A DNA stretch of 64,000 nt from Bacteroidota bacterium (GCA_017857395.1 JAFMDF010000015.1:1-64000), one strand, 5' to 3'. Numbered from the stretch's first letter, positions 45,698 through 55,314 are shown. Notes: generated from the sequence alone by a model not told the origin. Program-made: numbers and translations.

Positions 45698-47032
45698 TTA
45701 CCGACTCCGTGGAATAGATAAAATCTCCTCCATACGACTATCCAAGAAATAGAATCCATCTTTTCCATAAACACCATCCTCTTCTAGCATAATTCGGACA
45801 AGTTTTCCCCATTCTGGCACATCCGTAGCAGCAAATAATTCGATAGAATAAGCCGTATTGGGAAATAAGGGATAATCGCCTGTGCCTTTTACGCCTTGCT
45901 GTTTGTCCCACATACCAATAGCTGGTCCAGCTGCATGTCCATGCAAACCAATGGGATGCGTATAAATAGAACCATTAATGCCTTCTGCTTTTGCTTGTGC
46001 TAAAGCGGCTGAAAGCATCTGATTACCCGTTTTTCCTGTTGAGAATTGACTGGTCAAAATATCTTGTAGGCGATTACCCGTTTTTAAGGCAGCTTGTAAA
46101 TAGGCAGGAACTTCTTTTTCATTCGCCTTTAGTACATAAAAATGTTGTTGTTGGTCTGTATTCAATCGCAGATAAGTGATACCAAAATCTACGTGTAATA
46201 AATCACCTTGACGGATAATTTCCTGATCTGGCCGACGAGAAAAAGACCGTAAAAACTCTTGATTGCCTTCTGCTGCTCGCTGTACAGAAACCGAAGGATG
46301 AAACCATGTTTTTAAGCCATAGTCAATCACCAATTGGCGCAAACGCCATTCTACATCCGTAGTAGTGGTTACGCCTGGATGAATATTTTTTTCAGATAAA
46401 CCTTCTTGTAAAATTTTGTGGCCTAAATGGCAAATCATTGGATAAATCTGCAATTCCTTTTCTGAACGGGTTTCCAACCACGCAATAGACAGTCTTTCCG
46501 CAGAAATTACTCTATTCTTAAAACCAGTAGGCAATTTGGACATGAATTGGTCATGTTCCGTATCGACTAGACCATCTGCTAAAGCAAAATAATCTGATTT
46601 ATTAATCCCAATTTTCGTAGGATTTCTTTCTTTTATTACCTCCATCAAAGCTTCCCACTGGTCAGGGAAAACATTCAAATCCCAAGCGCCTTTTAATAAC
46701 TTACCTACATCATACCGAGCGATGGCAATTTTTTCTAAAGGTGCATCTCCTCCCTTATCATAGAAAACCATAATCGTACGTCGTCTAGCAGATAACCAAG
46801 TACTCGGTAACATGGTTTTCATCACAGGGTCTTCATTGTATTCTCTAGAGATAATGACCCACATATCAATGCCTTCTCTACGCATTAAAGTAGGTAGCAA
46901 ATTATCCAAGCGGTCTTCTAAAATTTCGTCTATGACTTGCGCTCTTTCTTGTATAGGTAAGATAAGGGTATGTTGTGCAGTTAAATCAGTGAAAAAGAAA
47001 GCAAGGAAAAAAATAGGAAATAATCTTAACAT
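45698..47032 (-). CDS. Secreted M24 family metallopeptidase (Xaa-Pro aminopeptidase-like)
   Basis: From the ATG at 47032 (444 residues; a TTG 24 bp upstream would extend it) the product has a signal peptide (LFPIFFLAFFFTDLTAQ). The N-terminal creatinase-like domain includes IDMWVIISREYNEDPV. The C-terminal pita-bread domain carries the metal ligands in the order Asp (HVDFGIT), Asp (LNTDQQQH), His (GLHGHAAG), Glu (YSIELFA) and Glu (LEEDGVYG). All five ligands are present, so it is likely active, cleaving an N-terminal residue next to proline or a related peptide outside the cytoplasm. Downstream of two rhodanese genes on the same strand. Confidence 0.9.
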   Translation of the reverse strand: MLRLFPIFFLAFFFTDLTAQHTLILPIQERAQVIDEILEDRLDNLLPTLMRREGIDMWVIISREYNEDPVMKTMLPSTWLSARRRTIMVFYDKGGDAPLEKIAIARYDVGKLLKGAWDLNVFPDQWEALMEVIKERNPTKIGINKSDYFALADGLVDTEHDQFMSKLPTGFKNRVISAERLSIAWLETRSEKELQIYPMICHLGHKILQEGLSEKNIHPGVTTTTDVEWRLRQLVIDYGLKTWFHPSVSVQRAAEGNQEFLRSFSRRPDQEIIRQGDLLHVDFGITYLRLNTDQQQHFYVLKANEKEVPAYLQAALKTGNRLQDILTSQFSTGKTGNQMLSAALAQAKAEGINGSIYTHPIGLHGHAAGPAIGMWDKQQGVKGTGDYPLFPNTAYSIELFAATDVPEWGKLVRIMLEEDGVYGKDGFYFLDSRMEEILSIPRSR

Positions 47033-47112
47033 GGTAGTATTAGTTAGTTTTGACAATTATAAAAATACGATTGCCAAAGCTAAACCAATCCCATCTAAAA
47101 AAGAAATTGTAC

Positions 47113-47637
47113 TTACCAAACTTTCTCGACTTTTTCTTCTTCGACCCATTGACTCCAATTTTTATTATAAGTATGCACTCTGTTTGTTGTTTGGTTCTGC
47201 TTATCAACTACCCGATAACCTTGGTTGACCCATTCAAAAATACTTCCATATAAATTATGGACATTACTAAACCCTTTTTTGCGCAATTTTTCGCCTATCT
47301 TTTCACTTCTGTACCCAATGGAGCAGTATAAGACTATTTTTGCATCTTTAGGAATGCCTAGCAATGCCTTTATTTCTAATTGATTATACCCAATATATTT
47401 GGCATTTGGAATATGGCTAATATCATACTCTTCTTTTTCTCTAGCATCCAGAATATATACTTTTTCAGTTGTTTCGTTTAATTCCTTCACGCCCATAGTT
47501 GGGATAGTAAAACTAATAGAATTACTTATTTTTTGGTCAAAGGCAGGATTCACCGTTTGTGGGCGAACTTCAGGTATTTGCGCACAACTAGATATAGCAA
47601 TGAGGAAAAAAGAAAAATAAAGCAATAAATTTTTCAT
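47113..47637 (-). CDS. Rhodanese-domain lipoprotein
   Basis: A 174-residue protein with a lipoprotein signal (Cys18 in AISSCAQ) followed by one rhodanese domain: YILDAREKEEYDISHIPNA and the active-site loop YCSIGYR with Cys105. It aligns without gaps to the adjacent upstream gene (47680-48204), including the C-terminal WSQWVEE-x-K-x-EKVW. It may transfer sulfur or act as a binding domain in the periplasm. The two copies and the M24 gene lie close together on the minus strand and may form an operon. Confidence 0.88.
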   Translation of the reverse strand: MKNLLLYFSFFLIAISSCAQIPEVRPQTVNPAFDQKISNSISFTIPTMGVKELNETTEKVYILDAREKEEYDISHIPNAKYIGYNQLEIKALLGIPKDAKIVLYCSIGYRSEKIGEKLRKKGFSNVHNLYGSIFEWVNQGYRVVDKQNQTTNRVHTYNKNWSQWVEEEKVEKVW

Positions 47638-47679
47638 AGGAACTTGTTTGGTTTTAAAGTTTAAGATTGAAAAAACGAT

Positions 47680-48204
47680 TTACCAAACTTTCTCCGCTTT
47701 TCCTTCTTCGACCCATTGACTCCAATCTTTATCATAAGTATGTAGTTTTTTAGTTTGTTCACCATTTTTATCAACTATAGGAAAACCATTATTCACCCAT
47801 TCAAAAATACTACCATACAGATTATGAACATTGGAAAAACCTTCTTGGCGTATTTTTTCTCCAATTTCTTCACTTCGATAACCAATAGAACAGTAAACGA
47901 TTACTTTAGCGTCCTTAGGAATGTTTTTTAAGGTTGCCTTTTCCATTTTACTATGACCAATATATTTCGCATTTGGAATATGACTAATGTTATATTCTTG
48001 CCTTTCTCTTGCATCCAAAATATAAACATTATCCATTTCTTCCTTTAGCGTCGTAACACCTATTGTTGGTATAGTGAAATGAATGGTACTACTTATTTTT
48101 TTGTCAAATTCGGGATTGACAGTAAAAGGTTTAATGATAGTCTCTTGCGCATAGCCCGATGCACTAAGGAGTATAAGAGACAAATAGATTAAATTCTTTT
48201 TCAT
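47680..48204 (-). CDS. Exported rhodanese-domain protein
   Basis: A 174-residue paralogue of the next gene (47113-47637), 42 bp upstream of it. It has a Sec signal (residues 1-20, GYAQ) but no lipobox cysteine. The rhodanese core YILDARERQEYNISHIPNA and active-site loop VYCSIGYRSEE, with Cys105 at the same position, are intact. The pair looks like a tandem duplication in which the two copies differ mainly in how they are anchored: one is a lipoprotein, the other a soluble exported protein. Role unknown beyond likely persulfide chemistry. Confidence 0.88.
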   Translation of the reverse strand: MKKNLIYLSLILLSASGYAQETIIKPFTVNPEFDKKISSTIHFTIPTIGVTTLKEEMDNVYILDARERQEYNISHIPNAKYIGHSKMEKATLKNIPKDAKVIVYCSIGYRSEEIGEKIRQEGFSNVHNLYGSIFEWVNNGFPIVDKNGEQTKKLHTYDKDWSQWVEEGKAEKVW

Positions 48205-48369
48205 AGTAAGTTATGGTTGGGTTCAATTAGTTTGAAATAGGCTTCTATATATTTTAGAAGGCCGAAGGTCAGTAACATTTTTAGTATAGAATATGATTAC
48301 CTGCTTTTCTCCGTGTATTTCTCTGTGAACCTCTGTAGAATAACCTTTCAAATATTGTGACTCAGAATT

Positions 48370-49458
48370 TTAAGTATCCAATTGTTCTGGGCCTTCTCCA
48401 ACCCAATCCGAAATCCACATATTATCTTCACAAAGTGGCACTAATTGTTCTTCAATAAAAGGACGTACTTCGTGAATGATATTTTCTGGATAAAGGACAT
48501 GCAAATTAGGGCCTGCATCTAAAGTGAAATAAATTGGGTGTTTAGTAGTTGCCCTATAATCCCGAATTAATTCAATCATTTTTAGTGAATTTGGCCGCAT
48601 CAAAATATAGGATGGGTCAGAAGTCATCATTAGGGCATGTAAGGTTAACGCTTCATTTTCTGCAATTTTACCAAAAGTTTCTACATCGCCGTTTTTCAAA
48701 ACTTCCACCAATTGTTGCATTCGGTCATTAGCTTGTTGATACCGAGGGGCAGCATAAGCATTGCCTTCCATCAAAGCATGTCCTGCACGACTAGAAACAC
48801 TTTTTTCACCCTGACTAGCAATTAAAATATCATCATGGAAATTTTTATAAACGTCATGCATTTCTTCCTCAAAAGGAATTGCATATTCATTAGCGGCGCC
48901 AATAATAGCACTTGTTTCTCCCCAAGCAGCCATTCCACCATAAATAGACCGACAAGCACTTCCAGAACCTAATCTCGCCACATAAGACGCTTTTTTATCA
49001 AACAATGTATCATCCTGTAAAGTTTGAAATAATTCGTCTTCTAGCGTACATAGGCATAAAGCCAAAGCACTCATACTAGAAGCGGAAGAAGCTATGCCCG
49101 CTGAATGGGGAAAAGAATTACCTGATTTTACGGTTAAATGCAGTTGGTTTAAAAAAGGAAAAATAGGTCGAATACTTTCTAAAAATTTAACCATTTTAGT
49201 TTTAAATGCCTCATTTTCTTCACCATGAAAAGTAAAATCCAATGAAATACCATCTCCTTGGTTTGTTTTTGGCTCATACCCCAAAATGGTTTGCGTAAAA
49301 GCATTTTCTAGTGTGAAACTAATTGAAGGGTTTCTTGGAAATTGGACGCCATATTTTCCCCAATATTTAATAAGGGCTATATTGGAAGGGCTTTTCCAGT
49401 TAATTGTTCCAGAAGGCGTAGTAGCAGTATTTAAAATTAAAGCAGGATTATCGAACAT
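48370..49458 (-). CDS. mvaD: Diphosphomevalonate decarboxylase
   Basis: GHMP-superfamily enzyme that converts mevalonate 5-diphosphate to isopentenyl diphosphate, the last step of the classic mevalonate pathway. The 362-residue product has the family N-terminus SPSNIALIKYWGKYG, the PSISFTLENAFT segment, the phosphate-binding SFPHSAGIASSASSMSALALC, and the ARLGSGSACRSIYGG block with a catalytic Arg. The C-terminal TLDAGPNLHVLYP is also typical. Mevalonate-pathway genes are known in several Bacteroidota lineages including the Saprospiria. No other pathway gene lies in the window. Confidence 0.94.
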   Translation of the reverse strand: MFDNPALILNTATTPSGTINWKSPSNIALIKYWGKYGVQFPRNPSISFTLENAFTQTILGYEPKTNQGDGISLDFTFHGEENEAFKTKMVKFLESIRPIFPFLNQLHLTVKSGNSFPHSAGIASSASSMSALALCLCTLEDELFQTLQDDTLFDKKASYVARLGSGSACRSIYGGMAAWGETSAIIGAANEYAIPFEEEMHDVYKNFHDDILIASQGEKSVSSRAGHALMEGNAYAAPRYQQANDRMQQLVEVLKNGDVETFGKIAENEALTLHALMMTSDPSYILMRPNSLKMIELIRDYRATTKHPIYFTLDAGPNLHVLYPENIIHEVRPFIEEQLVPLCEDNMWISDWVGEGPEQLDT

Positions 49459-49710
49459 TGCAAGATGTGATTGAATTTAGGAAAAGGGCAAATTTAAGAT
49501 ATTTTAGAGGAATAGGTAGGTAGTGAATTGACTTTTGGTTTTTTACAAGTTTGTAGACTTTTAGGAGGTCTCTGGTATCAGGTACTAGGCATCAGGTGTG
49601 ATGAATACGTCCAAATTTTCGCCTCGTATTTGATATCCATTATCATTTTTTATAAACTTAAATTGGTTCATTTACTTAAACAACTCGTACCCCGAAACTC
49701 GCAACCCGAA

Positions 49711-50328
49711 TCACCTCAACTTATGAGAAATATCCAAATCATACAACACTGCATCCAGTATCTTATCTTCTCCAATTTGATATTTTTCCCTTAGTTTATA
49801 GCCATAAATTCGACTCAAAGTACTCCAATAACTAGCAGTAAAACCACCTCGAAGACTTTTCATTAAGTCGTAAAAGCTAGTATCCAATTCTTTTTCAATC
49901 ATTTCAATCAAAATCTTGCCTTGGGTTTTACTTAGGTTTTTTAATGGGTCGGTAAATTCTTTTTTTAATTGTTTGTGAAGTCGTTTAATATGTTTTTTGC
50001 GTTTTCTTTTGTTCATCGTTAGGGTTACTTGCTCCACTTCTCTAAAAATTTTAATGGCCTCGACTGCATAAGGATACACTTTGGTCGCATATCGTTTATA
50101 TTTTTGGTAGCGAATATACTCATCAGGGTCGTCAAAATTTCTAGGAACAGAAACAGAAACACCTGCTAAATCAGAGACTAAGAGCGTGTCATTTTCTGAA
50201 TATTCGACCCCCACAATTTGCCCGTCTAGCTTATCCTTGACAACAGGTAAACTATCTTGTGCTACTAAATTTATAGTAACAATACAGCTAAAAGAAAGCA
50301 GTAAAATATGTCGAAAATTTAAAGTCAT
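49711..50328 (-). CDS. DUF4294 domain protein
   Basis: A 205-residue exported protein with a signal peptide (MTLNFRHILLLSFSCIVTINLVAQ). The DUF4294 region covers residues ~75-195: RYATKVYPYAVEAIKIFREVE, KKHIKRLHKQLKKEFTDPLKNLSKTQGKILIEMIEKELD and FTASYWSTLSRIYGYKLREKY. It is basic in the middle and helical. The family is widespread in Bacteroidota; its function is unknown. The gap to the next gene on this strand is 143 bp. Confidence 0.85.
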   Translation of the reverse strand: MTLNFRHILLLSFSCIVTINLVAQDSLPVVKDKLDGQIVGVEYSENDTLLVSDLAGVSVSVPRNFDDPDEYIRYQKYKRYATKVYPYAVEAIKIFREVEQVTLTMNKRKRKKHIKRLHKQLKKEFTDPLKNLSKTQGKILIEMIEKELDTSFYDLMKSLRGGFTASYWSTLSRIYGYKLREKYQIGEDKILDAVLYDLDISHKLR

Positions 50329-50471
50329 TAATCGTATTTTCTTATAGAACGTTTTCGATTCTAGTTTAAGTTTAGAAAGCGGGTTATTCTTTTGTTAAAG
50401 GTAGGTAGAGACAGAAAGCTAGGAATTATATTAGACCTTTCCGCCCTTCCGCCTCTTTGCCTTTTAACCTC

Positions 50472-50963
50472 CTAAAACAACTTCCCCTGAATAGCAAAAC
50501 TCATAGGGTTTTCCAATCGCAATAACTCCTGCTTAATGTCCACACCACCGCCAGAATAACCGACCATAGCTCCATCTTTACCAATACAGCGATGACAAGG
50601 CACAATAATGGCAATAGGATTATGTTTATTCGCCAAGCCTACGGCTTGATAAGCTTGTGGGTTTTTAATTAATTTGGCAATTTGCCCGTAAGAAATGGTA
50701 TGCCCATAAGGAACATCTAATAAAACACGCCAAACTTTTTTATTAAACTCAGAAGCGCCTTCCCAATCTAATTTTAAGTCAAAAGAAGTGCGCTTACCTG
50801 CAAAGTAAGCATTGAGCTGTTGAGCGCATTTTCGTAATACTTTGGGCAAATCCTCTGTAATGGATTCTTCGTAATCCAATCGGTGGACGGTAGCAATGCC
50901 TTTTTCGCTACCAGTTAATTCAAAAAGACCAAATTTTGTATAAATAACTGCTCGTTGCTCCAT
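50472..50963 (-). CDS. ogt: Methylated-DNA--protein-cysteine methyltransferase (Ogt)
   Basis: A suicide DNA-repair enzyme that takes the methyl group from O6-methylguanine onto a cysteine. In the 163-residue protein the active site reads IIVPCHRCIGKDGAMVGYSGG with acceptor Cys123; a helix-turn-helix precedes it (SYGQIAKLIKNPQAYQAVG) and the arginine-finger-like ANKHNP loop is present. Only the C-terminal catalytic region and a short N-terminal domain are present; there is no Ada AraC domain, so it is Ogt-like. Cys replaces the usual Val after PCHR. Confidence 0.93.
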   Translation of the reverse strand: MEQRAVIYTKFGLFELTGSEKGIATVHRLDYEESITEDLPKVLRKCAQQLNAYFAGKRTSFDLKLDWEGASEFNKKVWRVLLDVPYGHTISYGQIAKLIKNPQAYQAVGLANKHNPIAIIVPCHRCIGKDGAMVGYSGGGVDIKQELLRLENPMSFAIQGKLF

Positions 50964-51176
50964 GGTATTTCTTTTGAGAAGTTTAGAAGCCGTATGTTGA
51001 TAAAATAGAATTGCAACATCTTTTGTCTTTTTATCTGATAGCTGACTTCTCCCCTAATAATAAAGATTCCTTTTCTAAAGTTATAGTTGTGTGCCTTGCG
51101 AAGCAATAAAGTTAAGGTATTTCCTTATTTTTGGCAGCACATTCAGCATTCAATTATTCAATCGTAAAAATTAACT

Positions 51177-52382
51177 TTGAATTTACCCATAAAATTTGCT
51201 CGTCGTTACCTTTTTGCCAAGCGCTCAACGAATGCGATTAACATCATTTCAGGCATTACTGTTTTGGGTTTAGCTATCGGAACAGCGGCTTTAATTATTG
51301 TTTTATCTGTGTTTAATGGACTTGGCGACTTGATAAAAAGCATGAGTAGCAGTTTTACGCCCGACGTTAAGGTAGCCCCCATGAAAGGAAAAGTATTTGT
51401 GCCAGATGAAGCTAAATTATTTAAAATTAAGGAGTTACCAGGAGTGCTGTACACTTCTAAAACCCTAGAAGAAATTGCGCTGTTTGAATACCGAAAGAAT
51501 AATACCTTTGGGACGTTAAAAGGCGTAGATAATAATTTTCATAAAGTAACAGGCGTGGATTCTACCTTACAGGGAGAATATTTATTGAATAATGAAACAG
51601 CTAATTTTGCTATTTTAGGACGAGGGATGCGCAATAAGTTAGGGGTAAATATAGATAGCCCTGAAAATGTATTAAAAGTATATATGGCAAAACGGAAAGG
51701 TTCTTTAACAAATCCATTTCGAGAAAGACGAGCGGTGCCTAGAGGTGTTTTTAGTATTCAACCAGACTATGACGAGAAATATGTCTTGTCTTCTTTAGGT
51801 TTTGCCCAAAGCTTGATGAATTATAAGGAAGAAATTAGTTTTTTAGAAATAAAATTAAACCTGACCATTGAACCTGAAGAAACCTTAACCCAAATACGGA
51901 CTATTTTAGGCCCTGATTTTTCTGTCAAAGACCGCTACCAACAAGATGAAAGTTTTAATAAAGTAATGAATGTAGAAAAATTTATTACGGCATCCGTTAC
52001 GAGTCTAATTTTATTTCTTTTTTCTTTTAATATGGTGGGCGCTTTGTGGATGGTCGTGATGGATAAAAAGAAAGATATTTCCATTTTGAAATCTATGGGC
52101 GCTTCTGATAAGCTAGTCCGAAATATTTTTTTAAATGAAGGTATTTTACTAACCTTAGTTGGTATGGGAGCAGGTTTTGCTTTAGCCTTATTACTTTATT
52201 TTTTACAAAAACAATTTGGTATTGTGCCTAGCCCGGGATTTATCGTAGAGGCTTATCCAATTGAGATAAGATTTTTGGATTTTGTTTGGACGGCCATTAT
52301 TGTCTTTATCGTTGGCTTACTAGCTTCAATATGGCCATCTTTGAAAGCGGCGAGTATTCCTGCTATTGTCCGAGAAGATTAG
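51177..52382 (+). CDS. LolC/LolE-like FtsX-family permease
   Basis: A 401-residue inner-membrane permease. It begins at a TTG (MNLPIKFARRYLFAKRSTNAINIISGI), the usual N-terminus of lipoprotein-releasing permeases in Bacteroidota, and has a first helix at about residues 20-47. A large periplasmic domain (50-270) follows, then three C-terminal helices (SVTSLILFLFSFNMVGALWMVV, ILLTLVGMGAGFALALLLYFL, FVWTAIIVFIVGLLASIWPSLKA). The segment DISILKSMGASDKLVRNIFLNEG is the coupling helix that docks with an ATPase of the LolD type, which is not in the window. It probably helps release lipoproteins from the inner membrane; FtsX-like roles cannot be excluded. Confidence 0.88.
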   Translation: MNLPIKFARRYLFAKRSTNAINIISGITVLGLAIGTAALIIVLSVFNGLGDLIKSMSSSFTPDVKVAPMKGKVFVPDEAKLFKIKELPGVLYTSKTLEEIALFEYRKNNTFGTLKGVDNNFHKVTGVDSTLQGEYLLNNETANFAILGRGMRNKLGVNIDSPENVLKVYMAKRKGSLTNPFRERRAVPRGVFSIQPDYDEKYVLSSLGFAQSLMNYKEEISFLEIKLNLTIEPEETLTQIRTILGPDFSVKDRYQQDESFNKVMNVEKFITASVTSLILFLFSFNMVGALWMVVMDKKKDISILKSMGASDKLVRNIFLNEGILLTLVGMGAGFALALLLYFLQKQFGIVPSPGFIVEAYPIEIRFLDFVWTAIIVFIVGLLASIWPSLKAASIPAIVRED

Positions 52383-52418
52383 TCACCGTATCTATGAAAC
52401 TTTAAAAGCAAGAGAACT

Positions 52419-52773
52419 ATGACTAAAAAAGAACTAAAAAATCAATACAAAGAGACTAAATTCCCAATGGGTGTTTTCCAAATTAAAAACCAAGTCAATG
52501 GAAAAATATTGATAGATAGCGGTCTAAATATGCCATTCCAAATGGAAGCGTCATTTAACAGAATTGAAGTTCGGAAGCCATAGAAATAAAGGGTTGCAAG
52601 AAGAGTGGAATCAATTTGGCGAAACTGCTTTTGTCTATGAAGTGGTAGCAGAATTGGCGTATAAAAGTGCGACAGAGGATTATGGCAAAGAAGTAGCTGT
52701 TTTAGCCGAATTATACTTAGAAGAGTTGATGCCGTTTGGGGAGAAAGGGTATAATAAGCAGGCAAAAAAGTAG
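52419..52773 (+). pseudogene. GIY-YIG nuclease-family gene with a one-base frameshift
   Basis: Starting at ATG 52419 the frame reads TKKELKNQYKETKFPMGVFQ, IKNQVNGKILIDSGLNMP, and then runs into a stop within 17 codons. Skipping one T at 52536-52537 (ccattcc to ccatcc) restores SKWKRHLTELKFGSHRNKGL, QEEWNQFGETAFVYEVV, up to EKGYNKQAKK at 52773. Both halves match the small Bacteroidota/Firmicutes GIY-YIG proteins (MGVFQIKN, NGKILI, FGSHRN, W..FGE.AF..E, ELY.EEL.P.GEKGYN). The repaired protein has 117 residues. It is either a decayed gene or a sequencing error in a TT doublet; the rest of the frame is intact, so the break is recent in either case. Confidence 0.82.
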
Positions 52774-52998
52774 CTGGTTTAAGGGCTATTTCCCTATTAA
52801 AAAAATCGACAAATTTATATGACTAGTTGACAGTTAGTTTATTTTAAATTGAAAATGTAAAATAAAAATCTCAAAATCTAAAAATGTAAAATGTAATAAA
52901 TAATTGATTATGAATAAGTTAATACTGTTTTGTTACTTTTAAATTTTTAATTTAGATTTGTGAACTACTTTTATACAATTGATAAACTTGTCAAAAAA

Positions 52999-55011
52999 TC
53001 ACTCGATTAACCCTCTATTTTTAACTGCTAATTCCAATATTCCTTTCACCTCTTCTTCTAATAAATATCCTTGCTGAACTAAGTCGTCAGTAGCCTTTTT
53101 ATAGGCAGAATAATAGGATTCAAAGTTTGGATAGCGTTCCTCAATAGATTTTCTTGGGTCATTATTAGCACGTTGTTTCTTTTTTGTTTTAGAGAAAGGA
53201 ATATAACCGCCCGTTAACCGTAGTAATGCACCAGCTGCGCCCATCTTCGGCGTTCGTAGATTCCAACCTGTATAAGTGCCTGTAGGAACAGCCACAGCAG
53301 GCACTTTTAGCATGCCCATTTCATTATTGTCGGCATCTAATTTGGGGACATAAATTGGATAAGTTTCTTTAATAATTGGCGGATGTTGGGTGATGAATTT
53401 AGTCGTCAAAAAATTAGCCCCAAAATTGGCAGTATAAGCTTGTTGAATGACTGTTGGATAACTAATGTTTGAGATAGATTGCCAACCGACCGATTGCGCT
53501 TTCCAGTTAACTAAAGTACCATTTTTAAAGGTAGGATAAACACTTGGCGGGGGTGTTTTATCAGTTTTTATCCAATCATCTAACGCAACGATTAAGGTAC
53601 GAACAAATGGCGAATAGTTCGTATGATTAATAGCTATGCTACCTGCTTTTTTATTTTCAGGAATGCCATTTCCAGCACCATGTTGTCCAACAATGGCATA
53701 AAATCGAACATTTTCTGGAATTTTGTCATCTGCCAAAGGATGTTGACGAATATGCGATAAAGCAGCAGAACGATGCCAATACTCCGCAGAAGATTGGATA
53801 TGCATAATTTTAGGAGCTACTTTCTTAGCAATAGCTTTCTTTAAAATACCATCTGTTTTATTGGAAAATAAATGGGTTGATTCACTGTAAGTAAAAGGAA
53901 AAACATCCGCTGGGAAAAGGTGACTTTCTCGCTGTGTACTAAAGCGAGTAGGGGAGGCAAAACGATGATTAAAGAAGCCCATTCCTGCGCCTGCAACCAT
54001 TGGAACAGCGCCATCAAATACTTTTCGTCCCTGTTCGTCTTCATTAAAGCCTTCGTATAAAAATAGTCGAATGGCTCGACCACTTTGCGAAATACCAAAA
54101 CTTATGGTACGGTTGATAAATGGCTGATTACTAAAATCTAAAAGCGGATTGGTACCTCCTTTTTCGTACCGTAAAAAAGAAATAATATCTCTAATACCAG
54201 CAAAGCCAAGTCCTTGTACAATAGGATTTTTAGCTTCATAAATCAATTCATAAATATAATTGGCTTCAAAACTGTCTTCTAAAATCAATTCAACCTCAGG
54301 CAATCCATCTTTTTCACAATGATAAGCATCCCAACTACTTTCGATATAAAATTTATCAATTGGAATGACTTGCCTAGGGTCTGATTCCCGCATTCTTTTA
54401 GTCAGCGTAGCGGTTTTATGACCTCGCCCAGTTGGTTCATAAGCTCCATGTCCTAGACCATTAACATTTAGTCTGTTTTTTCCTTTTTGACCAATAATTT
54501 CTTGCCGAATTTTGCCAGTCAAGGTGCTTTGATTTTCCCCATATGCAATGGGCGCGCAAAGTCTTAATTTATTTTTATTAGGTAATAATTCTCCTATCCA
54601 TCCAGTCGAAACAAAAATGAAACCTCTGTTAAAAAGGGCATTGGTTTCGGCATCCACATAAGGCAAAAGCATGCCGCCTCGATTATTAAATTCATAGATT
54701 AAACTACCATTGATTTTGCTTTTATCAGTTGGGATAATTAAAGTAATATCCGCAGAAAAATTGACCATTCCAGCTTCATTTCTTTTAGCCAATTGCATAT
54801 CGACGACTGCTTGATTAATAGCTGCCAAAGGGTCAATTTCAAAATAAACTTTGCCTTTTAGTACATCATAAGTACCAATGTTATCAAACTTTTTACCGTT
54901 TTGATAAAGACTAGTACTTTGAATATCAATGTGGGTAACTTTTGCTTGTAGGGAGGTAATAAAAAAAATAGTGCAGTAACTGCAAAGTAGAAATAAGGTG
55001 CTTAATCGCAT
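52999..55011 (-). CDS. Large exported alpha/beta hydrolase-domain protein
   Basis: A 670-residue exported protein with a signal peptide (to SLQAK). It matches the alpha/beta hydrolase domain family with N-terminal beta modules (KVTHIDIQSTSLYQNGKKFDNIG; SLIYEFNNRGGMLLPY; FVSTGWIGELLP). The nucleophile elbow near residues 306-311 reads GISQSG, a GxSxG motif with Ser in place of the last Gly. A GQHGAGNG segment (near residue 460) may supply the histidine. No close homologue with known substrate is recognised. Upstream is a palindromic gap and the membrane protein at 55315. Confidence 0.78.
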   Translation of the reverse strand: MRLSTLFLLCSYCTIFFITSLQAKVTHIDIQSTSLYQNGKKFDNIGTYDVLKGKVYFEIDPLAAINQAVVDMQLAKRNEAGMVNFSADITLIIPTDKSKINGSLIYEFNNRGGMLLPYVDAETNALFNRGFIFVSTGWIGELLPNKNKLRLCAPIAYGENQSTLTGKIRQEIIGQKGKNRLNVNGLGHGAYEPTGRGHKTATLTKRMRESDPRQVIPIDKFYIESSWDAYHCEKDGLPEVELILEDSFEANYIYELIYEAKNPIVQGLGFAGIRDIISFLRYEKGGTNPLLDFSNQPFINRTISFGISQSGRAIRLFLYEGFNEDEQGRKVFDGAVPMVAGAGMGFFNHRFASPTRFSTQRESHLFPADVFPFTYSESTHLFSNKTDGILKKAIAKKVAPKIMHIQSSAEYWHRSAALSHIRQHPLADDKIPENVRFYAIVGQHGAGNGIPENKKAGSIAINHTNYSPFVRTLIVALDDWIKTDKTPPPSVYPTFKNGTLVNWKAQSVGWQSISNISYPTVIQQAYTANFGANFLTTKFITQHPPIIKETYPIYVPKLDADNNEMGMLKVPAVAVPTGTYTGWNLRTPKMGAAGALLRLTGGYIPFSKTKKKQRANNDPRKSIEERYPNFESYYSAYKKATDDLVQQGYLLEEEVKGILELAVKNRGLIE

Positions 55012-55314
55012 TGTTTTTTAGTCTCGTAAGTTCTAGGGCAAAAATAAACTAACCTCTTTTTTACCACATAGTCACAATAGTATTTTCACATAGTACATAT
55101 AGTTTTACTTATTAGATAGTTGTATTTAGTTCGTAAAACTATGTTTACTATGTGTTTTTCACTATATGACTATGTGGTAAAAACTGTAAAAATTGTTACC
55201 TTAATTTTGTCGAATTACTTAGGTAAAAGGAAAAGGGAGTAGGTGTAGCAGTTTTATGAAAATAAACTGCTGCACCTGCTATAAAGGTAAAGATAAAAAA
55301 TAATAATATACCTT
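55012..55314. other. 303-bp gap dominated by a long palindrome
   Basis: Gap between two leftward genes. It is largely occupied by the inverted repeat at 55058-55183. The remainder is AT-rich without a coding region. Confidence 0.6.
55058..55183. repeat. 51-bp arm palindrome of CACATAGTA units
   Basis: The left arm 55058-55108 (starting tttttaccacatagtc) and the right arm 55133-55183 (ending actatgtggtaaaaa) pair over 51 bp with few mismatches around a 24-nt loop. Within the arms cacatagt / cacaatagt / cacatagtacatatagt repeat. This is the longest such structure in the window. Confidence 0.88.
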
